From positions 8,695-72,694 of the forward strand of contig JALNYV010000006.1 of NCBI GenBank assembly GCA_023229785.1: a stretch of DNA of 64,000 nucleotides. The letters are read 5' to 3'. The stretch comes from Candidatus Dojkabacteria bacterium. Lineage in GTDB: Bacteria; Patescibacteria; Dojkabacteria; SC72. Under the pieces are notes generated by a model. The model did no database searches and was not told the DNA's origin. It was given only the letters and a program-made list of their open reading frames with translations. Each line of letters starts with the position of its first letter. The first letter of the stretch is position 1. This document shows, piece by piece, positions 33,586-41,250 of this stretch. The translations under genes and the position numbers were made by a program.

Positions 33586-33613
33586 ATTTTATACACATTT
33601 ATTGCAAAATCAA
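33586..33613 (-). promoter_or_regulatory. Sigma70-like promoter
   Basis: Minus strand: TTGATT, 16 bases, TAAAAT, before the PanD-like gene. Confidence 0.5.
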
Positions 33614-33624
33614 CAATTAATAAG

Positions 33625-33633
33625 TATAAATAC
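33625..33633 (+). promoter_or_regulatory. T4-late-like promoter
   Basis: Plus strand TATAAATAC, 31 bases before the start at 33656. Confidence 0.65.
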
Positions 33634-33655
33634 GATATAAGTATAGGAATTGTTA

Positions 33656-34288
33656 ATGAAACTATTTGAAATTGTAACACCACTGGAATCTATGACAGAG
33701 AAACAACAAATTGCTTTAGTTAGCCAGGACGGTAAGAAAATTAAACAAATCCCCAATCCAAGTGTTGTTGTTCAAACAGCAGCAGTAAAACAGTACCCCA
33801 ACAGCATTCAGTATATCAAGAATCCAAGCGAAGATGTTCAGTTAGTAGCAGTTACAACCAATCATATGTCTTTGTTTGTTATAATAAATAAATGCAAAAT
33901 TATACCATCAGAAGCTGTTCAAGTGGCTGCTGTTTCCAGCAGTGGATATACTATCAGATGGATTAAAAAACCATCTGAACAAGTTCAACTTATTGCTATA
34001 CACAGCGACCCAGACTACTTGAGGTTTATTAAAAAACCAACAGAAGCTGTTCAACTACTAGCTGTAACTAGGAGTGGTTGTGCTATTATAGAATTACTCG
34101 ATAAAGGAATAAAAAAATTCTCCGACAATGTCATCAGAACTGCATTGATTGATCTAAACCTAATCAAGTATTCAAACAAATGGGGGGCGGTGAAACACTA
34201 TGATGATGTTGTTAGGGCCTTATTTCCCAACAATTCGTTATTAATGAAGAAATGGATTAGATATGGCCAAGCTTTGAGAGATGAATAA
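33656..34288 (+). CDS. Helical-repeat family protein (IKNPSE repeats)
   Basis: 210 aa from the ATG after AGGAATTGTTA. MKLFEI signature, then a QIALVSQDG unit and six ~26-residue repeats ending I(K)(N/K)P(S/T)E-x-VQL-x-AV. The C-terminal cap SLLMKKWIRYGQALRDE is the hallmark of this family. Seven relatives are in the window (45094, 45801, 54295, 54690, 55276, 55790, 62939). The repeats should form an alpha-solenoid. Unknown function; late promoter and N-terminus suggest a packaged protein. Confidence 0.7.
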   Translation: MKLFEIVTPLESMTEKQQIALVSQDGKKIKQIPNPSVVVQTAAVKQYPNSIQYIKNPSEDVQLVAVTTNHMSLFVIINKCKIIPSEAVQVAAVSSSGYTIRWIKKPSEQVQLIAIHSDPDYLRFIKKPTEAVQLLAVTRSGCAIIELLDKGIKKFSDNVIRTALIDLNLIKYSNKWGAVKHYDDVVRALFPNNSLLMKKWIRYGQALRDE

Positions 34289-34376
34289 TTAATGCTTTGG
34301 TGGGAGGGGATGATATTCATTGTTTCTTATGTCGTCCTGAATATCACCCAAGCGCTTTGTTACCTCCACATTCTGT

Positions 34377-34820
34377 TTATTCGTTATAATATGGAATAGC
34401 CTCATAACTCTTACCATCAAAGTAACGAACTGCCTCAATTTTACCACTAGAACTAAATTTATGAACCATGTTCTTGGGAATTGAAACATAATCTCCTGGG
34501 TACACCCGCAATTCAATCATAATATCATCTACAGGGAATTCAAATATTCCTATCCCTTCCAAAATTACTATAGTTTCAGTTCCCATATGAGAATGCATAT
34601 CAGTACTAAATAAATTGTATGATGTAAAGATGTCGTGACTTTTGTGGTTGAAGTGTTTATATCTAAAAAGAACACCGGACACAGATAGCTGATCAAGAGG
34701 ATGTTTTAAATATGTTATTCCAGACTCTGCTAATGTTGAAGATATTAGTTTTGGGCTAATTATATAACCCATTATACCAATGGGTGAATATAGTGTGAGA
34801 GAGGTAATATACGAAAACAT
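34377..34820 (-). CDS. Cupin, acireductone-dioxygenase-like
   Basis: 147 aa. DMHSHMGTETIVILEGIG supplies H-x-H-x4-E-x5-G-like metal ligands, and YVSIPKNMVHKFSSSGKIEAVRYF supplies the second motif histidine and the R-x-F of ARD proteins. ARD enzymes act in methionine salvage with a bound metal. Whether this phage version oxidises acireductone is unknown. It lies just downstream of tRNA cassette 2. Confidence 0.65.
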   Translation of the reverse strand: MFSYITSLTLYSPIGIMGYIISPKLISSTLAESGITYLKHPLDQLSVSGVLFRYKHFNHKSHDIFTSYNLFSTDMHSHMGTETIVILEGIGIFEFPVDDIMIELRVYPGDYVSIPKNMVHKFSSSGKIEAVRYFDGKSYEAIPYYNE

Positions 34821-34842
34821 AATTATATCCTATTGATTTTGG

Positions 34843-34916
34843 TGGAGACTCATAGGAGAATCGAACTCCTGTCTAAGATTTTGCAGATCCCCGCACTACC
34901 ATTGTGCTAATGAGTC
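34843..34916 (-). tRNA. tRNA-Cys (GCA)
   Basis: Acceptor GACTCAT with ATGAGTC, D arm GCAC/GTGC, anticodon stem GGGAT/ATCTT, loop CTGCAAA, T loop TTCGATT, encoded CCA. Confidence 0.95.
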
Positions 34917-34924
34917 AATATTAA

Positions 34925-34997
34925 ATTTCAGGGGGAGAATCGAACTCCCTACCATGCAGCCCACAGCCACAAGCTCTACCAATGAGCTTACCTGAAA
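34925..34997 (-). tRNA. tRNA-His (GTG)
   Basis: Acceptor TTTCAGG with CCTGAAA, anticodon stem TGTGG/CTGCA, loop CTGTGGG, T loop TTCGATT. No CCA is encoded, unlike the neighbouring tRNAs, and the usual G-1 is not evident. Confidence 0.85.
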
Positions 34998-35000
34998 AAT

Positions 35001-35075
35001 TGGAGCCCTCCATCCGATTTGAACGGATAACCTACACATTACAGGTGTGTTACTCTACCATTGAGTTAGAAGGGC
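35001..35075 (-). tRNA. tRNA-Thr (TGT)
   Basis: Acceptor GCCCTTC, anticodon stem ACACA/TGTGT, loop CCTGTAA with C at position 33, T loop TTCAAAT, encoded CCA. Sister of the tRNA at 24200. Confidence 0.9.
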
Positions 35076-35099
35076 ATAACTTTTTAATCTATGTTGGGT

Positions 35100-35127
35100 A
35101 GTATACTCTATTCTTATATAATGTCAA
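35100..35127 (-). promoter_or_regulatory. Sigma70-like promoter of tRNA cassette 2
   Basis: Minus strand: TTGACA, 16 bases, TATACT. Near copy of the element at 24301. Confidence 0.8.
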
Positions 35128-35139
35128 CAACACACAAGG

Positions 35140-35168
35140 AAAAACCCTATATTAAATATAGGGTTTTT
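35140..35168. terminator. Bidirectional rho-independent terminator
   Basis: AAAAACCCTATAT pairs with ATATAGGGTTTTT, 13 bp, with A/T flanks. Separates the 35230 gene from the tRNA promoter. The 60 bases beyond it (35169-35229) hold further short hairpins. Confidence 0.85.
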
Positions 35169-35229
35169 GGTCGCCTATCATAGGCCGGACGATGCAGCCA
35201 CCTCTTTCTACCATCGGTAGGTGAGCTTT

Positions 35230-35439
35230 TTAATCATTCCAATCAGAGTTGTGGAGAACTCCCTCTAGGGTGTTTATAAAATCCCACAGTGGACAAGATA
35301 ATACTTCTCTATGAACACTCCTCCACCCATAGTCTCTACCAATCATTTTTACAATCTTGTGAGGATTTTCAGACCCTATAATTTTTCCAAACGGAGGTTT
35401 ATAAAAATGAATTACAGGTTGATTGCTATCAATAATCAT
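35230..35439 (-). CDS. Hypothetical protein
   Basis: 69 aa. MIIDSNQPVIHFYKPPFGKI...YGWRSVHREVLSCPLW. Weak SD. Six bases downstream of the 35446 gene. Unknown. Confidence 0.5.
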   Translation of the reverse strand: MIIDSNQPVIHFYKPPFGKIIGSENPHKIVKMIGRDYGWRSVHREVLSCPLWDFINTLEGVLHNSDWND

Positions 35440-35445
35440 AATATT

Positions 35446-35733
35446 TTACTTTTTTTGTTTGGTTAATTTAGCAACAGAAAATGCTAAATTAATTGCTGCA
35501 TCTTCAGACATTTTATTTTCTTTTTTGAATTTAATTACATCAGCAACAAACTTGTCTTTTTGCTGCTTGGTTGGTGGAGTAAAACCTTGTTTTTCTGCTC
35601 TATACTGGAATATTCCCAATAAGCTATTGAGTGGAACATCTGGATGTTCATCAGCCCAACGCTCCTCTAATACACTCAATTGATTTTTAATATTACTAAG
35701 AGTGGTTCCCTCAAACAATTCTTCAATTTTCAT
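35446..35733 (-). CDS. Small protein with MxIxE N-terminus
   Basis: 95 aa. MKIEELFEGTTLSN, then a helical KFVADVIKFKKENKMSEDAA region and Lys-rich end. Carries the shared N-terminal signature and a late-type promoter 29 bases upstream. Unknown. Confidence 0.5.
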   Translation of the reverse strand: MKIEELFEGTTLSNIKNQLSVLEERWADEHPDVPLNSLLGIFQYRAEKQGFTPPTKQQKDKFVADVIKFKKENKMSEDAAINLAFSVAKLTKQKK

Positions 35734-35761
35734 TATATTACACCTTTTAAATGTGATAAGT

Positions 35762-35770
35762 GTATTTATG
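35762..35770 (-). promoter_or_regulatory. T4-late-like promoter
   Basis: Minus strand CATAAATAC, 29 bases before the start at 35733. Confidence 0.55.
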
Positions 35771-35786
35771 ACTACATTAATTAATG

Positions 35787-35815
35787 TTGAATATTATACA
35801 CTGTTCTGTTATAAT
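35787..35815 (+). promoter_or_regulatory. Sigma70-like promoter
   Basis: Plus strand: TTGAAT, 17 bases, TATAAT, 36 bases before the start at 35851. Confidence 0.6.
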
Positions 35816-35850
35816 GTTTAGCACAATTTTAAAGTCAAAAAGGAACTATA

Positions 35851-36249
35851 ATGTTTAATCAACCTATGCAGTGGAAATGGGTATTTAAAAGTGATATAAG
35901 AGCTTCTGCTATCTTTGCTGTGGGTAGTATTGATTATGAATTCAACGCAAATTGGCAAGGTGGTGATAATATGAAGCAGGAGCACTGGTGGTTGAGTTTT
36001 TCTCCAGTTGATAAAAATGATTTTAGCGTAACTGGCTCTGGCAATAGTGTTAATGTATTTGCTACTATTGTAGATGTTGTAGGAGCTTTTATGTGTGATT
36101 ATGATCCATCTAATATATACTTATCAGCAAATGAACACAATCGCATGAAATTATATTTAAGAATGATAAAGAAATTTTTGCCAAGTTGGGTCACAACCGT
36201 TGAGGATACATACATTATAGCTCATCACAAGCATATTGATTCTTATTGA
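35851..36249 (+). CDS. Uncharacterised protein, paralogue of 36356 (duplicated cassette, copy A)
   Basis: 132 aa. Shares W-x-(F/Y)K(D/S)...VFATIVDVVGAFMCDYDPSNI and NRMKLYLRMIKKFLPSW with the 36356 protein, but it lacks the MLLNEI start and begins MFNQPMQWKWVFKSD. SD AAAGGAAC. Followed directly by a fragment of a kinase gene end, showing that this gene and its neighbour were duplicated together. Unknown function. Confidence 0.6.
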   Translation: MFNQPMQWKWVFKSDIRASAIFAVGSIDYEFNANWQGGDNMKQEHWWLSFSPVDKNDFSVTGSGNSVNVFATIVDVVGAFMCDYDPSNIYLSANEHNRMKLYLRMIKKFLPSWVTTVEDTYIIAHHKHIDSY

Positions 36250-36323
36250 TTGTTGGACATTGCTTTGTATAGGATCTAAACATACTAACACTGGGCCCTG
36301 TGGTGGTTCCCTACACATTAGAT
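36250..36323 (-). pseudogene. Fragment of kinase-fold gene C-terminus
   Basis: The minus strand reads MCREPPQGPVLVCLDPIQSNV, matching the last 21 residues of the intact neighbour (MYRKSPRGPTLVFLDPIQSD). The original stop is lost and the rest of the gene is missing. It is the relic of a duplicated cassette. Confidence 0.8.
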
Positions 36324-36332
36324 TATAAATAC
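36324..36332 (+). promoter_or_regulatory. T4-late-like promoter
   Basis: Plus strand TATAAATAC, 32 bases before the start at 36356. Confidence 0.65.
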
Positions 36333-36355
36333 CTTAATACAAAGGAGATTGTAAT

Positions 36356-36769
36356 ATGCTTTTAAATGAAATTTTTAATATACCTTACAAATGGACTTGG
36401 AATTATAAAGATTCTAGTCACTTTGAAGCTGTTTTTTTATCAGATAGTGGCATTAAATATAGCGTAAAGGGAGCAGCAGTTAGAGCTGGATGTGGGCAGA
36501 GATGGGTGATTGCGTTTTCACAGGTTGATTATAAAAATAACCAAGATGTATACGATATAACCAACACTGGAGATGCGTACAAGGTGTTTGGAACTGTGGT
36601 TGAGGTGTTGTCTGCATTTATTGAGGAACAATCACCTTCTGCTATAACATTTGTTGGTAAGGAGGCTAATAGAATGCAATTATACAAACGAATGGTTAGA
36701 AATATGTTGCCTAGTTGGAAAATAAGCGATGAGCATGGGGATATGCTCACCATATCACGCGCTGAATAG
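36356..36769 (+). CDS. Uncharacterised protein, paralogue of 35851 (cassette copy B)
   Basis: 137 aa, MLLNEIF start with SD AAAGGAG. GDAYKVFGTVVEVLSAFIEE and NRMQLYKRMVRNMLPSW define the family with 35851 and 24331. The strict late promoter and N-terminal signature suggest a late, possibly packaged protein. Confidence 0.6.
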   Translation: MLLNEIFNIPYKWTWNYKDSSHFEAVFLSDSGIKYSVKGAAVRAGCGQRWVIAFSQVDYKNNQDVYDITNTGDAYKVFGTVVEVLSAFIEEQSPSAITFVGKEANRMQLYKRMVRNMLPSWKISDEHGDMLTISRAE

Positions 36770-36782
36770 ATCTTATTAATTT

Positions 36783-37403
36783 TCAGACATCACTTTGTAT
36801 AGGATCTAAAAATACCAATGTTGGACCTCGTGGGGATTTTCTATACATTATGTTGTATTGGTGAATATCTGGCAAATAATGTCGGAATAATGGCTCCAAT
36901 AACCTAAGAGCTTGTCGCAGTGATGCATGTTGGGTTTTTGTAGCTATTTCTTTTCTTAATTCTAATTCATCAAAGGTATACAACAACGTGCTCAAAGTTA
37001 AATCTATATCATTGGGCATAAGGCCAAAAAGATAATACAACAATTTATTATCATCTGGAATCCTATATAATTTCTCCATAGTTATTATTAACACAGATGA
37101 CCCACCCTTATTTTGATATTCTTTGATGGAATATATCTTTGGAAAATGAGGGTTGGTTTGATGATTATGACACAGTCTTAGGAACTGATAACTAGGATCA
37201 GAATCACCGGTAATTCTCACAACCTTAATCACAACATCCTTACCTAATTTACTCGCTTGTTGATAGGCTTTGGCTTGCAAACCCGATACACCAATCTGAT
37301 TCCATTTGTTTGATTGAGGGACTTTAGCTAATACCTTGGTTGATTTATGAATATCACCAATTGGCTTATTCAACTGTTCAGTTACCAAATCTGATAATTT
37401 CAT
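36783..37403 (-). CDS. Protein-kinase-fold protein 1
   Basis: 206 aa, MKLSDL start. KDVVIKVVRITGD gives a VxK ATP-binding strand, VLIITMEKLYRI a hinge, and LPDIHQYNIMYR...LVFLDPI the catalytic-loop and metal-binding counterparts (D-x-H-x2-N and D-P). The catalytic-loop order D-(I/M)-H-x-x-N-I is shared with the paralogue at 37414. Substrate unknown. The two paralogues share GDSDPSYQFLRL. Confidence 0.6.
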   Translation of the reverse strand: MKLSDLVTEQLNKPIGDIHKSTKVLAKVPQSNKWNQIGVSGLQAKAYQQASKLGKDVVIKVVRITGDSDPSYQFLRLCHNHQTNPHFPKIYSIKEYQNKGGSSVLIITMEKLYRIPDDNKLLYYLFGLMPNDIDLTLSTLLYTFDELELRKEIATKTQHASLRQALRLLEPLFRHYLPDIHQYNIMYRKSPRGPTLVFLDPIQSDV

Positions 37404-37413
37404 CTAATGTTCC

Positions 37414-38112
37414 TTAATCTGAACCATATGTACTATGAGTAATGGGATCTACAAACACCCAACTGTTTCCTCTCGTGAGGATATTGCCACTGTGCATATC
37501 AGGGGCAAAGTGCTTGAACAGCGGCTCTAGTAATCTAAGAGCTTGTTTTAATGCAGGGTCTCGCACAAACTGTTGCATGTGCAATCTCCATTTTGGATCG
37601 TTGAATGCTTGTCTAAACTTAATCTCAGCTTGCCTCCTCCATGTTTTCATCCTCTGTGGGATGGGAAAATCTTCTATTCCAAAACGTTCTAAATCTTGTT
37701 CCGTCATTCCAATCAGCGGTTGTAATCTTTCCATAACAACATATAGTGTATATTCAGCTTGATACGGGGCTGGAGAAAATTCTTCAGTTGGATCTATCTC
37801 TTCAAATGACCTTGCCCGTTCATTTCCAAAAACTCGTTCGGTTGGGTACATTTTTACACTAAATATTTTTGGAAAATAAGGATTATCTTGATGTTTTAGT
37901 GCTAATCTGAGGAACTGATAACTAGGATCAGAATCACCATAAACTTGAATAGTTTTAATTACTTTTCCTGGGAATTTCTTATGCAAATAAGCTAAAGATT
38001 GTGCTCCTACCCCAACAACTTGATGTTTTTTCTGGGACAATAGATCATTTACCCGCTTGTTAGAGGTTTTTATATAGGGTGATGATTTATCTAATATCTC
38101 ACTCAACAACAC
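37414..38112 (-). CDS. Protein-kinase-fold protein 2
   Basis: 232 aa, MLLSEI start. GVGAQSLAYLHKKFPGKVIK is the glycine-loop region and Lys, LYVVMERLQPL the hinge, and FAPDMHSGNILTRG...VFVDPITHS the catalytic and metal sites. Paralogue of 36783 with a ~25-residue insertion. Probably co-transcribed with it. Phage kinases can reprogram or inactivate host targets, but this role is inferred. Confidence 0.65.
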   Translation of the reverse strand: MLLSEILDKSSPYIKTSNKRVNDLLSQKKHQVVGVGAQSLAYLHKKFPGKVIKTIQVYGDSDPSYQFLRLALKHQDNPYFPKIFSVKMYPTERVFGNERARSFEEIDPTEEFSPAPYQAEYTLYVVMERLQPLIGMTEQDLERFGIEDFPIPQRMKTWRRQAEIKFRQAFNDPKWRLHMQQFVRDPALKQALRLLEPLFKHFAPDMHSGNILTRGNSWVFVDPITHSTYGSD

Positions 38113-38133
38113 ATTAAAATCCTGGTTTTTTCA

Positions 38134-38376
38134 TCATGATTGCTCCCACAAAACATTTGCTAATGCTCTTGCTACTTTTGAATTTACACAAGTGCACAAT
38201 TGCTGTTGATTGACATCCGTTACATTATTTCCTAAACTGTAGAATGGTGGAGTGTATGTTACCCCACCAATGTCTATTGATTCTTGAGGTTCTGGTGATG
38301 GGAAAGCTTCCTTCAACACCCTCTTTTTCTTTGCTTTTGGTTTTTTAGGTTTAACTAATAATTCACTAATATACAT
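38134..38376 (-). CDS. Small basic protein
   Basis: 80 aa, MYISELLVKPKKPKAKKKRV start chosen after AAGGATTAATAAT. Shared N-terminal signature, then a Lys-rich patch. Five bases downstream of the 38381 gene. Unknown; may be packaged with DNA. Confidence 0.5.
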   Translation of the reverse strand: MYISELLVKPKKPKAKKKRVLKEAFPSPEPQESIDIGGVTYTPPFYSLGNNVTDVNQQQLCTCVNSKVARALANVLWEQS

Positions 38377-38380
38377 ATTA

Positions 38381-39379
38381 TTAATCCTTCTTTTTATTAT
38401 CCCACACATCATAAAACATATTCTTTAATGATATTGGTTGTCTACCTTTTTTGTAAAGAAAATCTGTTAATACTGGTGGAAAATTATTCAAGATTGGTGA
38501 CATTAGTGTAGTAATTTTTATCTGCGCTTGTTTGAGACCCTCTTCTGTGTTTAGGTCTAAACAATCTTTAATCATCCTAAGCGCCTCTGCTACAGTTAAA
38601 GCAAAACTGGCTGCGGCGTCATCCCTAGTATTATTAAAGTCTGCTGCTTTTTGGAACGTTTCTATGGATGCTTTGATTGCTCTCATTACGCTCTTGGGAG
38701 TTTTAAATTCAGCGCAAAGGGGTTCTATATCTTTAGAGTAATTTGTATCTTTTTCATTTCTAGTATCCTGCATAAAGGCTATAGTTGGTATCTTTTTCAT
38801 ATCCAAAGCTGTATTCTTATTTTCAGATGGTGTAGCATCCAATTGAGGTTTATTAGGCATGGTTGCACTCTCTCTTACTGGTCCATTGCCACTTGGAGTG
38901 TTTGCGCGGCGACCTTGCATCATCCTTGTTTCTATGGGAGACATGAAAGATTGTTCATTTTCTTCACTATCCATATTATCGTCCTGATCTACAGAATCTT
39001 CATCTTGATATTCATCAGAATCATCCATTTCAATATTATCATCATCCATATTCAATTCATCTTCTGGATCATCTGATAACTGACCAGCTGACATATCTTC
39101 ATCACCAGATGTTTGTGTTACCGGTGGTAGATTTTTATTGGGGCCGTCATCTGGAAATTCAAATTCCATAGAAGATGCTTCAACCAAGCGAGATGAATAT
39201 TGACCATTTTTGAACAACTTAGTGAGAGCATTGTTTGCTAATTCGGCTGTTAGATATCTAGTGGCTTCTTTTAAAGGTAAAAATCGTGGACTATCATAGG
39301 CACTAGAGGAAGTAAAAAATGCAGATAGTGTACTATTCTGAGCAATTAAATATCCTGATTGTTTATTTTTCGTTGTCAT
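38381..39379 (-). CDS. Uncharacterised late protein with acidic middle
   Basis: 332 aa. The N-terminal ~60 residues include SAFFTSSSAYDSPRFLPLKEAT. An Asp/Glu-rich stretch (about 85-145) is followed by a helical C-terminal domain (SVMRAIKASIETFQKAADFN...). A late-type promoter is upstream. Architecture resembles the acidic late proteins at 494 and 27661. Structural role inferred. Confidence 0.5.
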   Translation of the reverse strand: MTTKNKQSGYLIAQNSTLSAFFTSSSAYDSPRFLPLKEATRYLTAELANNALTKLFKNGQYSSRLVEASSMEFEFPDDGPNKNLPPVTQTSGDEDMSAGQLSDDPEDELNMDDDNIEMDDSDEYQDEDSVDQDDNMDSEENEQSFMSPIETRMMQGRRANTPSGNGPVRESATMPNKPQLDATPSENKNTALDMKKIPTIAFMQDTRNEKDTNYSKDIEPLCAEFKTPKSVMRAIKASIETFQKAADFNNTRDDAAASFALTVAEALRMIKDCLDLNTEEGLKQAQIKITTLMSPILNNFPPVLTDFLYKKGRQPISLKNMFYDVWDNKKKD

Positions 39380-39409
39380 CTGTATTGATCCTATTAAACT
39401 TTATAGATA

Positions 39410-39417
39410 TATTTATG
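39410..39417 (-). promoter_or_regulatory. T4-late-like promoter
   Basis: Minus strand CATAAATA, 31 bases before the start at 39379. Confidence 0.55.
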
Positions 39418-39457
39418 ACTTGTCTTCGTGGTTTATATGAAATAAATTAATGCATCA

Positions 39458-39493
39458 CAAAAAAGGTCTCATCGTAACATACGATGAGACCTT
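39458..39493 (-). terminator. Rho-independent terminator
   Basis: AAGGTCTCATCGTA pairs with TACGATGAGACCTT, 14 bp, loop of 3, followed on the minus strand by TTTTTT. Ends the RNA ligase operon. Confidence 0.9.
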
Positions 39494-39518
39494 AATGTAT
39501 TTTAATAGGTGTTGGAAA

Positions 39519-40640
39519 CTAGGGTTCAATCAACAGAGGCTGGGTTGAACTCGAAAACATATCATAGTGTTTTAGCATGTATTCTTTATAATTGGCTGGT
39601 TTTCCTAAATATAAATTCATTGCTAGACTAAAATATCTACCATCCACTCTCTCCCTGCACAATATAGCATAATCTTTACGATCCAAGTGTTTATTAGTAT
39701 TATAGAAACATTCTACAGTGGAAGCCATTTGATTGTATTCTTGGTTGACTCTGATTTGTTCCACAGTAATTTGTTTTATAAGTAATTTGTCGTCAGCAAA
39801 TAACGAGAGTAAATCATCCAACCCTTCTGTTACTATAGCTTCATATAATCCTCTAGGATTTGTAATACTATCCTTACACGAGTGCAACTTCTTGTATTTT
39901 AAGGTCTTTATTTTAAACCACACTCCAGATTTTAATTTTACAACAAATCCTTCTATATCATCCAGCATATCAGGTACCTGAGCAACAAACCCACTAGGTT
40001 GCAGACCTAAAAGATCAACAGGAGGGCTCATGTGTCTGACTAACACTTCGGCAAATTCTTTAGCATAATGCCCATTATTAAACGAACGCACATTCAACAC
40101 TATTAAATTTGGTTCTGTATACCCTAAAACTACTCTGTTCGACGGCCCTACCCACTCCAAATTTACAGTATACTCTGATTCAGCATAAAATTGCAGAGTG
40201 CGCTTAAATGCACCGTGTTCTGGCTGATTTAGCCACTCCATAGCATCAATAGCTTGAGTTGAAAACAAAGCCCCTTTAGATTTCAAGTATAATTCACCAT
40301 GGTGTAAGTAGGTGCTTATAAGGCTTCCATCACTCTTTGTTGATATGGAGTCAATGTCCTCTAGATCAAGGTTGGTGGTGAGAGGATTTTCTCCAAGATT
40401 CCAAAATTTATTCATAGGAAGTGAGGCTAATCTAATAGCCTCACCATTTTCATCCACTTCAAACATCACTCCTCTGGCTTCTATGGCCCCAGGAGCTAGG
40501 AAATCAGTATATGACGCTAATCTATAATTATAAATTTTGTAAATTGAATCATCTCTTTTTGTAGTCAAACAAAAGAAAGCATTGTTGGTATCAACCAATA
40601 CTCTCAAATTATCATACAATGTTTGTTGCCACTCATTCAT
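39519..40640 (-). CDS. rnlA: T4 Rnl1-like RNA ligase
   Basis: 373 aa, the size of T4 Rnl1 (374). Motif I STKSDGSLIST has the AMP-accepting Lys near residue 100. YTVNLEWVGPSNRVV is motif III, IEGFVVKLKSG motif IV and WFKIKTLKY motif V. T4 Rnl1 reseals tRNA cut by host anticodon nucleases. No polynucleotide kinase/phosphatase is visible nearby, though a HAD protein (32179) and P-loop proteins are in the window. The stop overlaps the next start by 4 bases. Confidence 0.9.
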   Translation of the reverse strand: MNEWQQTLYDNLRVLVDTNNAFFCLTTKRDDSIYKIYNYRLASYTDFLAPGAIEARGVMFEVDENGEAIRLASLPMNKFWNLGENPLTTNLDLEDIDSISTKSDGSLISTYLHHGELYLKSKGALFSTQAIDAMEWLNQPEHGAFKRTLQFYAESEYTVNLEWVGPSNRVVLGYTEPNLIVLNVRSFNNGHYAKEFAEVLVRHMSPPVDLLGLQPSGFVAQVPDMLDDIEGFVVKLKSGVWFKIKTLKYKKLHSCKDSITNPRGLYEAIVTEGLDDLLSLFADDKLLIKQITVEQIRVNQEYNQMASTVECFYNTNKHLDRKDYAILCRERVDGRYFSLAMNLYLGKPANYKEYMLKHYDMFSSSTQPLLIEP

Positions 40641-40804
40641 TCACTCACCTCTGGAAATCTTTCTGGATATTGTTGTTTCAGGTTCGATTTTGTGGGATGT
40701 TTTATGTAAGTCTCCAATTGTCTTATGTATTTAAAAACTTCTTCAGATACCCAAAACCCCTCATAATCATCCTCACCCACTTTTATACTAACTAGATGTG
40801 CCAT
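40637..40804 (-). CDS. Small hypothetical protein
   Basis: 55 aa from the ATG at 40804 (MAHLVSIKVGEDDYEGFW). Overlaps the RNA ligase start by 4 bases, so it is translationally coupled. Unknown. Confidence 0.5.
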   Translation of the reverse strand: MAHLVSIKVGEDDYEGFWVSEEVFKYIRQLETYIKHPTKSNLKQQYPERFPEVSE

Positions 40805-40818
40805 AATTAAAAAAATCC

Positions 40819-41181
40819 TCAATAAAAATATGGAGCGATAACTCTACCAAACCAACCCACCACCTTATCAACAGCTGTTAATGGCGTTGGTTCTGATTGT
40901 TTTTCAATTCCCCAAGCTGCTGATGTGTAATCACAGCTGTGAGTTGCATACAATCTTCTGGTATATCGTGGGACACCAAACAATTCATTCATAGATCCCA
41001 CGCGTGTGTGGTTGCCTCTATATTTGCCATTTCTTTTGTATATAACAACAGAGTTAAATAATTCTTCAAATATTACCCCATCCAATATAGTAGTATCAAA
41101 ATCCAAATCAACAGCCAACATGGTTATACCACTTGTTGTAGGTACATATACAATCTTGAAATTTGAACATTTCACACTCAT
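40819..41181 (-). CDS. Hypothetical protein
   Basis: 120 aa. First gene of the RNA ligase operon, after a sigma70-like promoter. NHTRVGSMNELFGVPRYTRRL in the middle. No family recognised. Confidence 0.5.
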   Translation of the reverse strand: MSVKCSNFKIVYVPTTSGITMLAVDLDFDTTILDGVIFEELFNSVVIYKRNGKYRGNHTRVGSMNELFGVPRYTRRLYATHSCDYTSAAWGIEKQSEPTPLTAVDKVVGWFGRVIAPYFY

Positions 41182-41209
41182 AACACTCTCCTTTTATATA
41201 AAGATTAAA

Positions 41210-41238
41210 ATTATAATTCACAAATACAAATAAGTCAA
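41210..41238 (-). promoter_or_regulatory. Sigma70-like promoter
   Basis: Minus strand: TTGACT, 17 bases, TATAAT. Drives 41181 to 39519. Confidence 0.7.
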
Positions 41239-41250
41239 CGGTTCACCACC

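Noticed and set aside
34289..34516. Minus-strand frame overlapping the cupin gene
   Set aside because: It is out of frame with the cupin, lacks an SD and has no family pattern.
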